64,000 nucleotides of DNA, taken from positions 19,434 through 83,433 of the forward strand of contig JAJDZD010000041.1 of assembly GCA_022824865.1 (NCBI GenBank), given 5' to 3'. The stretch is from Chloroflexota bacterium (lineage in GTDB: Bacteria; Chloroflexota; UBA11872). The position numbers and the translations under genes are program-made. The notes below the pieces were generated by a model that searched no databases, was not told where the DNA came from, and worked only from the letters and a program-made list of their open reading frames with translations. Of the stretch, positions 18,692 through 27,306 are shown in pieces (the stretch's first letter is position 1; each line of letters opens with the position of its first letter).

Positions 18692-20055
18692 CCGGCGCGG
18701 CCGCAACCTCAGCGGCAACCGGCGCGAAGAACAGCACGCCATCGTTCAACCGGCGCGCGACCACGCTCCTTCTCCCCGCATCCCTGAATCTCGGCATCAC
18801 CCACGTCCTCGCGCCGGCCCTCAACGGCCTCATGGCGCGCAGTGTCGAACCCGAAGCCGCCATCGGCGGCTACGCCATCGCCATGGGCGTCATGGGCCTG
18901 GTGGCCCTGCCGCAGATGCGCATCCAGCAACTGACACTGGTCTTCCTTGACGATCAGGGCTCGCTCGGCCGGCTCCGCCGTTTCGTCGCGTTCTTTGCGC
19001 TGCTCAGCGGCCTCGTGGCCGCCGTCGTCGCCTTTACGCCCGTGCTCGACCTGCTGCTGGACGGCGTCTTCGCCACCACCGGCGTCCTGCGCGCCGAATC
19101 CGCCGCCGCTCTGGTCGCACTTGCGCCCTTTCCTGTCCTGGCTATTGTCCGCACCCACTTGTACGGCGTCGCGCTCCGAATCGGCCGTCCGCGTCTCGTC
19201 TGGGTCGGCACCGGAGCCGGTGCGGTCACGGTCATCGTCGTTGCCGCGTTGGTGCTCTGGCTCGATCCGTCGGCTGGCGCGGCCATCGCCGCCATTGCCG
19301 TCACGGCCGGAGCCGGCGTGGAATCCCTTGTGCTGGTGGTCGGAACCACCGGTCCTCTGCGGCGCGACCTCGAGCCGTCCGACGGTTCGCCGCCAACCTA
19401 TGCCACCCTGCTCCGATTCTTCGGGCCATTGCTGGTGGCGGCCTTCCTGCCGTCCGTCACCCAGCCGGTCATCAACGCCATCCTCACGCGCGCCCCCGAG
19501 CCCGAGGCCAGCGTGGCCGCCGTGTCGCTCACGTTCGGGGTCAACCAGATATTCCTGATCGCCCTTTGGGGCGTGCAACCGACCTTGCTGGCGCTCATGG
19601 GCCGCGGCGAGAGTCCCGCCGCTGCTCGCCGCTTCGCCAACATCGTGGGCCTGATCACGATAGGTCCCGCCGCGGTGGTCGCGTTCATCCCTCCGCTCAC
19701 CAGCCTCGTCGTCCACGACTGGCTGGGCGCGACCGGACGCCTGCAGGAAATGACCGAAGCCGGCCTGCGCATCCTGGCCCTGCTGCCGCCGATTCTCGTG
19801 CAGGAAGCCATCTTCACCAGCGCCATCCTGCGTGTCCGGCGGGCCCATTTCCTTGTCTACGTCAACGCCATCAGGCTCGTCGGGCTTGCCGCCATCCTGT
19901 TGATTGGTGTCAACGCCACGAATCTCTCTGGCGGTGTGATCGGCGTCATCGCCATCGGCGGCGCGCTGGTAATCGAAGCGATCGCAACCGTCGCCTTCGG
20001 CCTCGGCGCGCAGCGTCAGCTCGAACGCGGCTGGCAGCCGCAAACTTCGTTTTGA
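18688..20055 (+). CDS. MATE/flippase-like polytopic membrane protein
   Basis: An integral membrane protein of 455 residues with about twelve hydrophobic helices, arranged as two similar halves (first half to about 220, then LLRFFGPLLVAAFLPSV opening the second). It resembles MATE and polysaccharide-flippase proteins. Cargo is unknown. TTG 18688 overlaps the stop of the PHP gene, so nuoB, the PHP gene and this gene form a tight run. Followed by a leader/terminator region. Confidence 0.75.
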   Translation: MTGAAATSAATGAKNSTPSFNRRATTLLLPASLNLGITHVLAPALNGLMARSVEPEAAIGGYAIAMGVMGLVALPQMRIQQLTLVFLDDQGSLGRLRRFVAFFALLSGLVAAVVAFTPVLDLLLDGVFATTGVLRAESAAALVALAPFPVLAIVRTHLYGVALRIGRPRLVWVGTGAGAVTVIVVAALVLWLDPSAGAAIAAIAVTAGAGVESLVLVVGTTGPLRRDLEPSDGSPPTYATLLRFFGPLLVAAFLPSVTQPVINAILTRAPEPEASVAAVSLTFGVNQIFLIALWGVQPTLLALMGRGESPAAARRFANIVGLITIGPAAVVAFIPPLTSLVVHDWLGATGRLQEMTEAGLRILALLPPILVQEAIFTSAILRVRRAHFLVYVNAIRLVGLAAILLIGVNATNLSGGVIGVIAIGGALVIEAIATVAFGLGAQRQLERGWQPQTSF

Positions 20056-20133
20056 CAGACGCAATTGCTCGCCTATCCTCAAGTTCACGGCCCGAGAACC
20101 GCTCCGGCCCGAACTACACCTGAGACTCGTCCA

Positions 20134-20202
20134 ATGCGATTCCGCCACCTGAACACCCCGGCCATGCCCGGCCGGAGCCAAACGAGTTCCGCCGTGCCCT
20201 GA
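20134..20202 (+). CDS. possible 22-codon leader ORF
   Basis: An ATG-to-TGA frame of 22 codons (MRFRHLNTPAMPGRS and on) lies between the flippase gene and the ABC transporter, upstream of a clear terminator hairpin. A six-base hairpin CCGGCC-ATGCCC-GGCCGG (20158-20175) sits inside it. It could be a regulatory leader peptide, but there is no strong ribosome binding site and no repeated regulatory codon. Treated as a possibility only. Confidence 0.2.
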   Translation: MRFRHLNTPAMPGRSQTSSAVP

Positions 20203-20225
20203 CCCGCGTCCGTCGCACGCCGCCG

Positions 20226-20269
20226 CCGCGGATCAGGCGCCGAACTCATCGGGCGATCCGCGGTTTTTT
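20226..20269 (+). terminator. intrinsic terminator (9-bp stem and T6)
   Basis: Perfect inverted repeat CCGCGGATC (20226-20234) and GATCCGCGG (20255-20263) followed directly by six T at 20264-20269. It should end transcription from the nuoB-PHP-flippase run, or act as an attenuator, since it lies only 30 bases before the ABC transporter start codon. Confidence 0.8.
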
Positions 20270-20299
20270 GTTTGTCGCGAACTTTCAGGAATTGAGGCC

Positions 20300-21127
20300 A
20301 TGCAACCCGCTGTATCCATTGACCACCTGGTCAAGCAATTCGACCCCGCCGGCGTTGGCGGCGCGTGGCGGCGCGCCCTGGGCCGGCCGCTCAAGGATCC
20401 GATAGTGGCGCTTGACGCCATCAACCTCCAGGTCCAACGCGGCGAGGTGTACGGCATCGTCGGATCCAATGGCTCCGGCAAGTCAACGCTGGCTCGCGTC
20501 GTCGCCACGCTACTGCTACCGGACTCGGGCTCGGTCCAGGTCTTTGGCCACGACGTCGTCCGCGATGCCCGCACCGTCCGCCGCTTCATGAACCGCGTCT
20601 CCGTGGAGGCGTCGTTTTTCAAGAAACTCAGCCCGCTCGAGAACCTCACCTTCACCGCCCGCATCTACGGCCTGCCGGCCGGCGAAGCCCACCAACGCAT
20701 CTTTGAAATCCTCAAGCGCCTGGACATCGAGGAGAAGGCGATCCGCCGCCCCATGGACCAGATGTCGCGCGGCCAGCAGCAGAAGGTCGCCGTGGCGCGC
20801 GCCCTGCTCACCTCGCCCGTGCTCCTGATCCTTGACGAACCCACCACGGGTCTCGATCCACGCTCCAAGCGCGAAGTCCAGGACTTCGTCCGCGAGGTCT
20901 GCGACACCCACGACGCCACCGTCATCCTCATGACCCACGACATGGACGAAGCCGAACAGCTCTGCGACCGCCTGGCCGTGATTGACAAGGGCCGGATCCT
21001 GATCGAAGACAAGCCCAGCGCCCTCCGCCTCGAGGGCGAGACGCTGGAAGACGCCTTCATCCGGCTCACCGGCCACGCCGTCGAAGTGCACGAACCCGAC
21101 AAAGCCGCCGCCGGCGGAGGAGGTTGA
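20300..21127 (+). CDS. ABC transporter ATP-binding protein
   Basis: Nucleotide-binding subunit of an ABC-2 type exporter, 275 residues. Walker A GSNGSGKS at about residue 55, signature MSRGQQQKVAVA at about 155, Walker B LLILDEPTTGLD followed by the H-loop LMTHDMDEAEQ. ATG 20300 follows GAGG closely. The next gene, the permease, starts 5 bases after its stop, so the two form a two-component exporter. The substrate is unknown; drug, lipid or polysaccharide exporters share this format. Confidence 0.96.
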   Translation: MQPAVSIDHLVKQFDPAGVGGAWRRALGRPLKDPIVALDAINLQVQRGEVYGIVGSNGSGKSTLARVVATLLLPDSGSVQVFGHDVVRDARTVRRFMNRVSVEASFFKKLSPLENLTFTARIYGLPAGEAHQRIFEILKRLDIEEKAIRRPMDQMSRGQQQKVAVARALLTSPVLLILDEPTTGLDPRSKREVQDFVREVCDTHDATVILMTHDMDEAEQLCDRLAVIDKGRILIEDKPSALRLEGETLEDAFIRLTGHAVEVHEPDKAAAGGGG

Positions 21128-21131
21128 CCGC

Positions 21132-21956
21132 ATGGTTGCCTTAGGACGTGAACTCGGCGCTTCCTATGCCTTCGTCGAGCGCAACTTTCGCGCTGTGCGC
21201 CGCTATTGGGGCTGGGAGGTCGTGTTCCTCTTCTACTCCATCGTTAACGCGCTCACCGTCGCCTACATCGCGCCCGGCGGCGTCCTCGTGGCGGGCCAGC
21301 AGTTCGACGCCGACCGCCTGATCCTGTTTCTCGTCGTCGGCACCGTGGTCTGGGCCTACCTGAACAGCGTGTTCGACTCGGTGGCCTTTATGGTCTCCTG
21401 GGAACGCTGGGAAGGCACGATCGAAAGCACCTTCATGGCCCCCATCCGCCGCGTGACCTTCATTGCCGGCAGTTCGGCGTTCGCGGTGCTCTACTCGTTC
21501 GCCCGCGCCGTCGTGATCCTGGTGGTCGTGGCGCTGTTCTTCAGCCTGGACCTGGGCGCGGCCAACTGGGTTGGCGCCTTCGCGGTCCTCGCGATCGGCA
21601 GCTTGGGCCTGCTGGGCATCGGCATCATGTCGGCCGCGTTGCCCCTGCTCTTCCTGGAACGTGGCTCGCAGATGACGGTGGTCGTCCAGGCCTCGCTGCT
21701 GCTTGTCTCCGGCGTCTACTACCCCGTGGAGGTCTTGCCTGACTGGCTGGAGTGGTTCTCCGTAATCTCACCCGCCACCTACGTCCTCAACGCCATGCGC
21801 GCCGCGGTGCTCGATGGCGTCACCCTGATCGACCTGCTGCCCCACTTCGGTCCCCTGATGCTCATCACCGCCGTCACCATGCCCGTAGGTGTCTGGGTCT
21901 TCGGCTGGGCCGAACGCTACGCGTTGCGCCACGGCCGCCTGAAGCGCAGCGGCTGA
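21132..21956 (+). CDS. ABC-2 type transporter permease
   Basis: Membrane subunit of the exporter, 274 residues with six hydrophobic segments, for example VVFLFYSIVNALTVAYIAP (near 30), FAVLAIGSLGLLGIGIMSAA and the LPDWLEWFSVISPATYVLNAM motif of the ABC-2 family before the last helices. The ribosome binding site GGAGGAGG overlaps the end of the ATPase gene, tying their translation. It is tail-to-tail with the halogenase-like gene 14 bases away. Confidence 0.95.
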   Translation: MVALGRELGASYAFVERNFRAVRRYWGWEVVFLFYSIVNALTVAYIAPGGVLVAGQQFDADRLILFLVVGTVVWAYLNSVFDSVAFMVSWERWEGTIESTFMAPIRRVTFIAGSSAFAVLYSFARAVVILVVVALFFSLDLGAANWVGAFAVLAIGSLGLLGIGIMSAALPLLFLERGSQMTVVVQASLLLVSGVYYPVEVLPDWLEWFSVISPATYVLNAMRAAVLDGVTLIDLLPHFGPLMLITAVTMPVGVWVFGWAERYALRHGRLKRSG

Positions 21957-21970
21957 GGTCGCTCGGCCGT

Positions 21971-23659
21971 CTACGCAACGCTGACAGCGCCCGTCTCCGC
22001 CAGGCGCTGCAGCGTCGTCGCCACCAGGTCGCGCAGGTCGGACTCAATCGGTGTGCCGGCGTAGCGCTCACGCAGGTCGGCCGCGATGTCCAGCCCGCTG
22101 CGGCGGCCGTCCAGCCGCTCCAGCACGGGCAGCGCCGCAATCGGCAGTTCGATGTGCTCCGGACCTGCGTTGGGATGCAGCCGCGTTACCCTCGTAATCG
22201 GGCGCAGGATTTCGTCATGCTCGGCCATGTGCGGACGAAAACTAATCGCCTCGCGAAGCCGTGGCCGGCCCCCGAGCACGGTCGTGGCTGTTGGCGCGCG
22301 CGCTGCGCCGCGGCCAAAACCCGCCTCGGCTTCCGATATCTCGGTCTGGCTGTCGGTATCCAGGTCCGTCGCCAGGTTGTCGTAGATCATTTCCAACTGC
22401 CGGGGGCTGTAGCCGCCCGCCGATCGCAGATTCCCGCCCGCCCCCTGCGTGCCGGTCACGCCTGCCGACAGGTGAATGAAGGCCTGCCGGATTGAGAAGT
22501 TACGCGTCGGGTCCGCCAGCTTCTTGGCCCGCCAGAACCACGCGTCGGCGTCCGCGTGCCCGCCGTACCAGTGCTCGGCAAGGTCCGCAAAGTCCGTGGC
22601 GATGCTCCGGTACTCCGTCTCGTACCAGTCCATCGCCATGCCCTGCAGCCACGGGGCCGACCGTCCCGTCCGGATCGCCCGAGCCGCCCGCAGTGCTCCA
22701 TTCACCGCCAGCGTCACGCCCGTCGACAGGATCGGATCGATAAAGCACGCCGCGTCGCCGACCTGCATGAATCCGGGACCGGCGAATCGTGAACAAAAGA
22801 ACGACCAGTCGCTCAGCGCCTCGACCCGTCCGCTGACCCATGTGCCGCCTTCCAGCAGCGCGGCAATCTCTGGGCACGCTCGCACCTGCTCCAGATAGTA
22901 GTCCGTCCGGCTAGCCGCGCTCAGGTTGGCCACCGCCTCCGGGTCCGTCACCACTCCCACGCTGCGCATCGTGTGCGCGATCGGGATGTGCCAGATCCAC
23001 CCGTCCGGCACCGTCACAATCAGGATGTTCCCCGAGTCCTTGGCGTCGTCGGACCCAAGCACCTGAGCCAGGTCGCGCCCTCCGCTCCAGTGCCCATAGA
23101 AGGCCACGTGCCGCAGCGCCGTGTTGTACTGGCGCGTCCGAAAGACCCGACCGAACAGCGCGTCCTGACCCGTCGCATCGATGGTCAAGTCGGCGTGCAG
23201 CGCGCGTTCGCGCCCGTCGTCGGTGCGAACGCGCGCGCCCTGAACTGCGTCAACGGACCCCAGCGGCCCCAGTGCCGTCACCCCCTGGCGGACCTCCACG
23301 CCCTCGGCGGCGGCGTGGTCCAGCAACAACTTGTCGAACTTCGCCCGATCCACCTGCCATGCGAATGCCTGGTCCGGGTACACCTCGCTGAACTTCACCG
23401 TCCACGGCTCGCGCGTCCGGCCCCAGATGTACGTCGCCCCGTATTTCTGCGTGAAGCCCGCCTTCTCGACCAGCGGCAGTGCCCCGCTTGCGTCCAGCGC
23501 CGGCAGCACGCCCGGAATCAGCGACTCGCCCACGTGCGGCCGCGGCATGTGCTCCCGCTCCACCAGCGCTACCCGCAGTCCGTCTTGCGCCAGCAGCGTG
23601 GCCAGCGTCGACCCGGCCGGCCCGCCGCCCAGGATCAGCGCGTCGTACCCGTTGTTCAC
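21971..23659 (-). CDS. flavin-dependent halogenase-like oxidoreductase
   Basis: FAD-binding enzyme of 562 residues. The dinucleotide motif GGGPAGS is at residues 11-17. The halogenase signature W-x-W-x-I-P is complete at residues 220-225, and Lys71 lies in the KYGATYIWG stretch, at the place of the conserved halogenase lysine. GDAACFIDPILSTGV forms the second flavin/phosphate site. A C-terminal domain of about 100 residues follows (after 460) and may hold a substrate carrier. Members halogenate phenols, pyrroles or indoles, but some relatives only oxidise or reduce. GTG 23659 overlaps the partner gene stop (GTGA). Confidence 0.8.
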   Translation of the reverse strand: MNNGYDALILGGGPAGSTLATLLAQDGLRVALVEREHMPRPHVGESLIPGVLPALDASGALPLVEKAGFTQKYGATYIWGRTREPWTVKFSEVYPDQAFAWQVDRAKFDKLLLDHAAAEGVEVRQGVTALGPLGSVDAVQGARVRTDDGRERALHADLTIDATGQDALFGRVFRTRQYNTALRHVAFYGHWSGGRDLAQVLGSDDAKDSGNILIVTVPDGWIWHIPIAHTMRSVGVVTDPEAVANLSAASRTDYYLEQVRACPEIAALLEGGTWVSGRVEALSDWSFFCSRFAGPGFMQVGDAACFIDPILSTGVTLAVNGALRAARAIRTGRSAPWLQGMAMDWYETEYRSIATDFADLAEHWYGGHADADAWFWRAKKLADPTRNFSIRQAFIHLSAGVTGTQGAGGNLRSAGGYSPRQLEMIYDNLATDLDTDSQTEISEAEAGFGRGAARAPTATTVLGGRPRLREAISFRPHMAEHDEILRPITRVTRLHPNAGPEHIELPIAALPVLERLDGRRSGLDIAADLRERYAGTPIESDLRDLVATTLQRLAETGAVSVA

Positions 23660-24546
23660 GTGCAGTCGTGTTTCCGGCGCAGCCGTCGGCTCTCCGCGTT
23701 GCGCCCCGCCGCATCCAGCAGCGCGGCCGCTCTGGCGTAAGCGGCCTTGTGGTTGGCGCTTCCGCTGAGATCCAGGGCGCGAGCCCGCGCCTGCCAGGCG
23801 CGGGCCGCTACCGACGGCGCTCGCCCGGCGTCCACGACCTTCAGCGCAATGTCCGCCAGCCCCACGGCCGGCGAAGCAAACTGCCGCGGATCGGTCTTGG
23901 GATGGTCCAGCAGCAGCCCGCTCAGCAGAAGCTGGCAACGCGCATGTGATGTGGAGTCCACGTCCGGAGTCAACGTAGCCGCCGCGCGGCGTGCGTGACC
24001 TACCGCCCGCTCGATCAGCGGGGCTCGATCATCGGCCGGGTATCGAGCGAAGACCTCGGCGATTTCCAGGTCCGTCCGCGCCGCCGCCTCGCGATCTCCT
24101 GCGGTCTGCTTGAACTGGGCGGCCGCCAGCAGGTCCATCGCCGCCGCCTCCAGCATGCGAGCGTCCAAAGCGTCCCCGCTCTCGGCGGCCAGTCGACGCG
24201 CGACCCCGCGCGCCTCCTGCGCATCGGCTCGGGCCTCCGCGTCGGATTGTTTCGTGTGCTCAATCCAGGACTCCGCGGCCTCGATGGCCTCCAGCGCCGC
24301 GACCCTGCCGACCGGTTGACCGGCAACCACCATCGCCCGCACGCCCCGCGCCAGCGCCTGAGCGGCACCCACGGAAGCCTTTGGAAACGACTTGCTATCC
24401 AGAACCGCCCAGGCGCGCCGCGCTGCCGCAACCTCGTCTGGAGTGCCGGGCGACGTGTCGTCGGCTACGCGCTGATCCGCCAGCGCCTCCAGGGCGAATC
24501 CCAGCGGATCTGCCGCCAGGTCAGCGGTCGACGCGTCAGGAGTCAC
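23656..24546 (-). CDS. alanine-rich helical protein of unknown function, coupled to the halogenase
   Basis: A 296-residue acidic, Ala-rich protein without signal peptide or membrane segment; it reads as a continuous helical repeat (for example RAVGHARRAAATL, ALDLSGSANHKAAYARAAAL), possibly TPR-like. I do not recognise the family. It shares a four-base overlap with the halogenase-like gene and is upstream of it in the same operon, so it may be a partner or scaffold for that enzyme. The gene on the other side is divergent, with 120 bases between that probably include both promoters. Confidence 0.7.
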   Translation of the reverse strand: MTPDASTADLAADPLGFALEALADQRVADDTSPGTPDEVAAARRAWAVLDSKSFPKASVGAAQALARGVRAMVVAGQPVGRVAALEAIEAAESWIEHTKQSDAEARADAQEARGVARRLAAESGDALDARMLEAAAMDLLAAAQFKQTAGDREAAARTDLEIAEVFARYPADDRAPLIERAVGHARRAAATLTPDVDSTSHARCQLLLSGLLLDHPKTDPRQFASPAVGLADIALKVVDAGRAPSVAARAWQARARALDLSGSANHKAAYARAAALLDAAGRNAESRRLRRKHDCT

Positions 24547-24666
24547 GACAGGGCCTGCTCGGGTGCGTGGACGTGTCGCGGAAGCATGGGAGAATCAGTC
24601 TAGCCGGAGGGTCGGTTGCGTCCGTCCACCCGTCGGACGCGCTCCGAACACGGGAAGGGACAGACC

Positions 24667-25458
24667 ATGGCCACGCAAACGCTCGCACGCCTGACGCCCG
24701 CGCAGGTCGACTCGTTTTGGCGCGACGGATACCTCGCCCTGCCGGACTTCCTGAGCGATGACGACATCGCCACCCTGCGGACCAGCATGGACGCTCTGGA
24801 GAGTTGGGCGCAGAGCCATGAGCACCGCGACTTCCAGCGCGAACCGAATGCGCTCCACATCGAGCGACTCGCGATCCGCAAAATCAACCACATTCACAAA
24901 TACGGCGGGGTGATCTGGGACGAATTGATGCGCCGCGACGAAGTGCTGGACCTCATGGAGGATCTGATCGGTCCTGACATCCGATTCCATCACTCCAAGA
25001 TGATGGTGAAGCCGCCGTTCGAAGGCTCAGCCAAGCCCTGGCACCAGGACCTGCCGGAAGGCTTCATCACGCACGAGGAAGCCGACCGTCTCCGCCCGTG
25101 GGGAACCGACTTGCAGCCCGAGCAGGTGCCGGTCGTCGCCATCCAGTATTACCTGGACGATTCGACGCTTGAGAACGGCTGCATCCAGGTCGTCCCTGGC
25201 AGCCATCGTCGCGGCCTGTTCGAAGATCCCTTGCACGAGTCGCTGATCGATCTGTCGGAGGTCGTGGCCGCCGAACTCAAGACTGGCGGCGCGCTGTTGT
25301 TTCACTGCCTGACGTACCACTATTCGGCGCCAAACACCTCTCCTAACGGGCGTCGCGGCGTCGTATACGAGTACATGGCCCCGGCAACAGGCGTGGAGCT
25401 CTCCTACGACGTCGAAGCCGACGCTGGCTGGGGCACGCCGCTGCGAAGCGCCAACTAG
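24667..25458 (+). CDS. phytanoyl-CoA dioxygenase (PhyH) family protein
   Basis: Iron(II)/2-oxoglutarate-dependent oxygenase family, 263 residues. The metal facial triad is recognisable: His126 and Asp128 in PWHQDLP, and a distal His in FHCLTYHYSAPN with a downstream Arg to bind 2-oxoglutarate (GRRGVVYEY). Such enzymes hydroxylate fatty acyl, cyclic or secondary-metabolite substrates; the present substrate is unknown. ATG 24667 follows AAGGGA. Next to a Gfo/Idh oxidoreductase, a pairing common in Chloroflexota and related environmental bacteria. Confidence 0.9.
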   Translation: MATQTLARLTPAQVDSFWRDGYLALPDFLSDDDIATLRTSMDALESWAQSHEHRDFQREPNALHIERLAIRKINHIHKYGGVIWDELMRRDEVLDLMEDLIGPDIRFHHSKMMVKPPFEGSAKPWHQDLPEGFITHEEADRLRPWGTDLQPEQVPVVAIQYYLDDSTLENGCIQVVPGSHRRGLFEDPLHESLIDLSEVVAAELKTGGALLFHCLTYHYSAPNTSPNGRRGVVYEYMAPATGVELSYDVEADAGWGTPLRSAN

Positions 25459-25553
25459 ACTCAGTCTCACGTCCGCCGGCGGTCGGCGGATTTGCCGACC
25501 AGGCTGCTGGCTTGTCACGCTGGGCGTCACACCGCGCCGTAGGAGCACCTCCC

Positions 25554-26681
25554 GTGGGCAGCAAGCCGACCTACAAAGTCGCGCTGGTGAGTTGCGCCAT
25601 GCACCAGCCGCAGCAGTACGCCCCGACGTTTGCCAATCACCCGCGCACCGAGGTCGTCTGCGTGGCCGACGATCCCAGCGAGATCGACGACTACGTCGTC
25701 GAGACCAACCGGGCCGAGGCCGACCTCTACGGCGTTCCCTACGTCGAGAGCATAGACGCGGTGGCGAACGATCCAACCATCGACATCGTCAGCGTCTGCC
25801 CGCAACTCGAACGCCGGGGCGGCGTGTCCGCCCGCCTGGCGGACGCCGGCAAGCACCTCTTCATGGACAAGCCCAACGCTATCACCGTGGCCGAAGCCCG
25901 TGCCATTGCCGATGCCGCCCGCGCCCGTGACGTCCGAACCGTGATTTACGGGCGCCACCTGTCCTCCATGATGCGGCAGATCAAGTCGGAACTGGACGCC
26001 GGCTCAATCGGCGAACTCAAGGCCATCCACTGGGACCTGATCTTCGCCAAGGGCCGGGCCGGCACGGTGCCCGATGACTGGACCACCGCGATATCGCAAG
26101 ACCTCTCCCGCTTTACCTACCGCGCCCACGGATCCGATCCATCCGGGTCCGGGCACAACGTCTGGGCCAAGCGCGAACTGCACGAAATCGGGCTGTATCC
26201 CGTCGGGCAGGTGCAATACCTGGCCAAATCACCCGTCCGCGAGGTCTACGCGCAACTCGGACAGTACTGGCTGGGCACCCACGCCGAGCGCGGCCTCGAA
26301 GACTTCGCCATCATGCACATGACCTTCGAGAACGGCGTCACCTCCACCATCACCACCGGTCGCTACGGCCGCGAAACCGACCCCGGCAGCGGCGTGGACA
26401 AGGTGTCCGTGGTCGGAACCGACGGATCCATCGTGGCCGACGGCTCACCGCCCACAGCCATGGCCTACGGCCTTCCCGGCGACGACGGCAAGGGAGCCAC
26501 CCGCATCGACGCCGCGGACTCGGGCGGCATCCAGGCGCTGATCGACGAATTCATCGTCTGCATCGACGAAGGCAGGGAAACCCTCAACAACGCCGACGCA
26601 GGCGTTGCCCAGGTCGAATCGCTGCTCGCCGGGTACGCGTCCTACTTCAGCGGCCAGCCGGTCAGGCTGCCGCTGGGTTAG
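25554..26681 (+). CDS. Gfo/Idh/MocA family oxidoreductase
   Basis: NAD(P)-dependent dehydrogenase of 375 residues from GTG 25554, which follows AGGAG at 25541-25545. The N-terminal Rossmann domain is atypical, beginning KVALVSCAMHQPQQY in place of a Gly-rich GxGxxG, but the family motif LFMDKPNAITVAEARAI (EKP reads DKP) is present at about residue 105. The C-terminal half GTHAERGLEDFAIMHMTF fits the substrate domain. Substrate unknown; the PhyH-like neighbour suggests a shared catabolic or modifying pathway. Confidence 0.85.
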   Translation: MGSKPTYKVALVSCAMHQPQQYAPTFANHPRTEVVCVADDPSEIDDYVVETNRAEADLYGVPYVESIDAVANDPTIDIVSVCPQLERRGGVSARLADAGKHLFMDKPNAITVAEARAIADAARARDVRTVIYGRHLSSMMRQIKSELDAGSIGELKAIHWDLIFAKGRAGTVPDDWTTAISQDLSRFTYRAHGSDPSGSGHNVWAKRELHEIGLYPVGQVQYLAKSPVREVYAQLGQYWLGTHAERGLEDFAIMHMTFENGVTSTITTGRYGRETDPGSGVDKVSVVGTDGSIVADGSPPTAMAYGLPGDDGKGATRIDAADSGGIQALIDEFIVCIDEGRETLNNADAGVAQVESLLAGYASYFSGQPVRLPLG

Positions 26682-26685
26682 GCGC

Positions 26686-27306
26686 CTACTCCTTCGGCGA
26701 GTCCTCGGCGGCGACGTGCTTTTCGCGCTCGAGTTCGCGATGCACGTGCAGGATGCGTTGAACCGCCGTGACCTGCGTGACAACGCTCAGCAGCCACATG
26801 CCCGCGCTCAACAGCCAGGCCGGACCCAGCAGCGAGATGCCCAGCACCAGCAGCCGCTCCGGCCGCTGCAGAATCCCGATCTCGCAGTCCACGCCCAGGC
26901 CCTCGGCGCGGGCTCGCGTGTAGCTGATCAGCATCGACCCCACCATCGTGGTCACGGCCAGCACCACCTCGATCCGTGCCTCCTGCGCCACGAAATACCA
27001 GACCAGGCCGGTGAAGATCAGTCCTTCGGCCCACCGGTCGAGCGTTGAGTCCAGGAACGCGCCGAAGCGCGATCCGTTCCCGCTCACCCGCGCCACCGCG
27101 CCGTCCAGCATGTCGAACCCGCCCGTAATCAGCACCAGCAGCCCGCCGGCCACGGTCCAACCGAAGCCGATACACACCGCCGTCACCGCGCTGACCACCA
27201 GGCCCGCAATCGTCAGCGCGTTTGGATCGATCCCGGTCCGCGCCAGCGGAACGACCAGTCGCTCAACCGTTCGACGCGTACTCGCCTCGATGTGCGCCTT
27301 GTTCAC
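26686..27306 (-). CDS. CDP-alcohol phosphatidyltransferase, probable phosphatidylinositol-phosphate synthase type
   Basis: Membrane enzyme of 206 residues that joins a CDP-diacylglycerol-type donor to an alcohol phosphate. The class motif D(x)2DG(x)2AR(x)8G(x)3D(x)3D is complete: Asp65, Asp68, Arg73, Gly82, Asp86, Asp90. About six hydrophobic helices surround it. In actinobacteria the homologue (PgsA1) uses inositol-1-phosphate; the inositol-phosphate synthase gene in this operon supports that role here. GTG 27306 overlaps the mannosyltransferase stop as GTGA. Last gene of a five-gene operon beginning with arsR. Confidence 0.9.
   Translation of the reverse strand: MNKAHIEASTRRTVERLVVPLARTGIDPNALTIAGLVVSAVTAVCIGFGWTVAGGLLVLITGGFDMLDGAVARVSGNGSRFGAFLDSTLDRWAEGLIFTGLVWYFVAQEARIEVVLAVTTMVGSMLISYTRARAEGLGVDCEIGILQRPERLLVLGISLLGPAWLLSAGMWLLSVVTQVTAVQRILHVHRELEREKHVAAEDSPKE

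Noticed and set aside
18709..20181. A minus-strand open frame of 490 codons opposite the flippase-like gene
   Set aside because: Highly charged low-complexity sequence, while the plus strand gives a coherent twelve-helix membrane protein.
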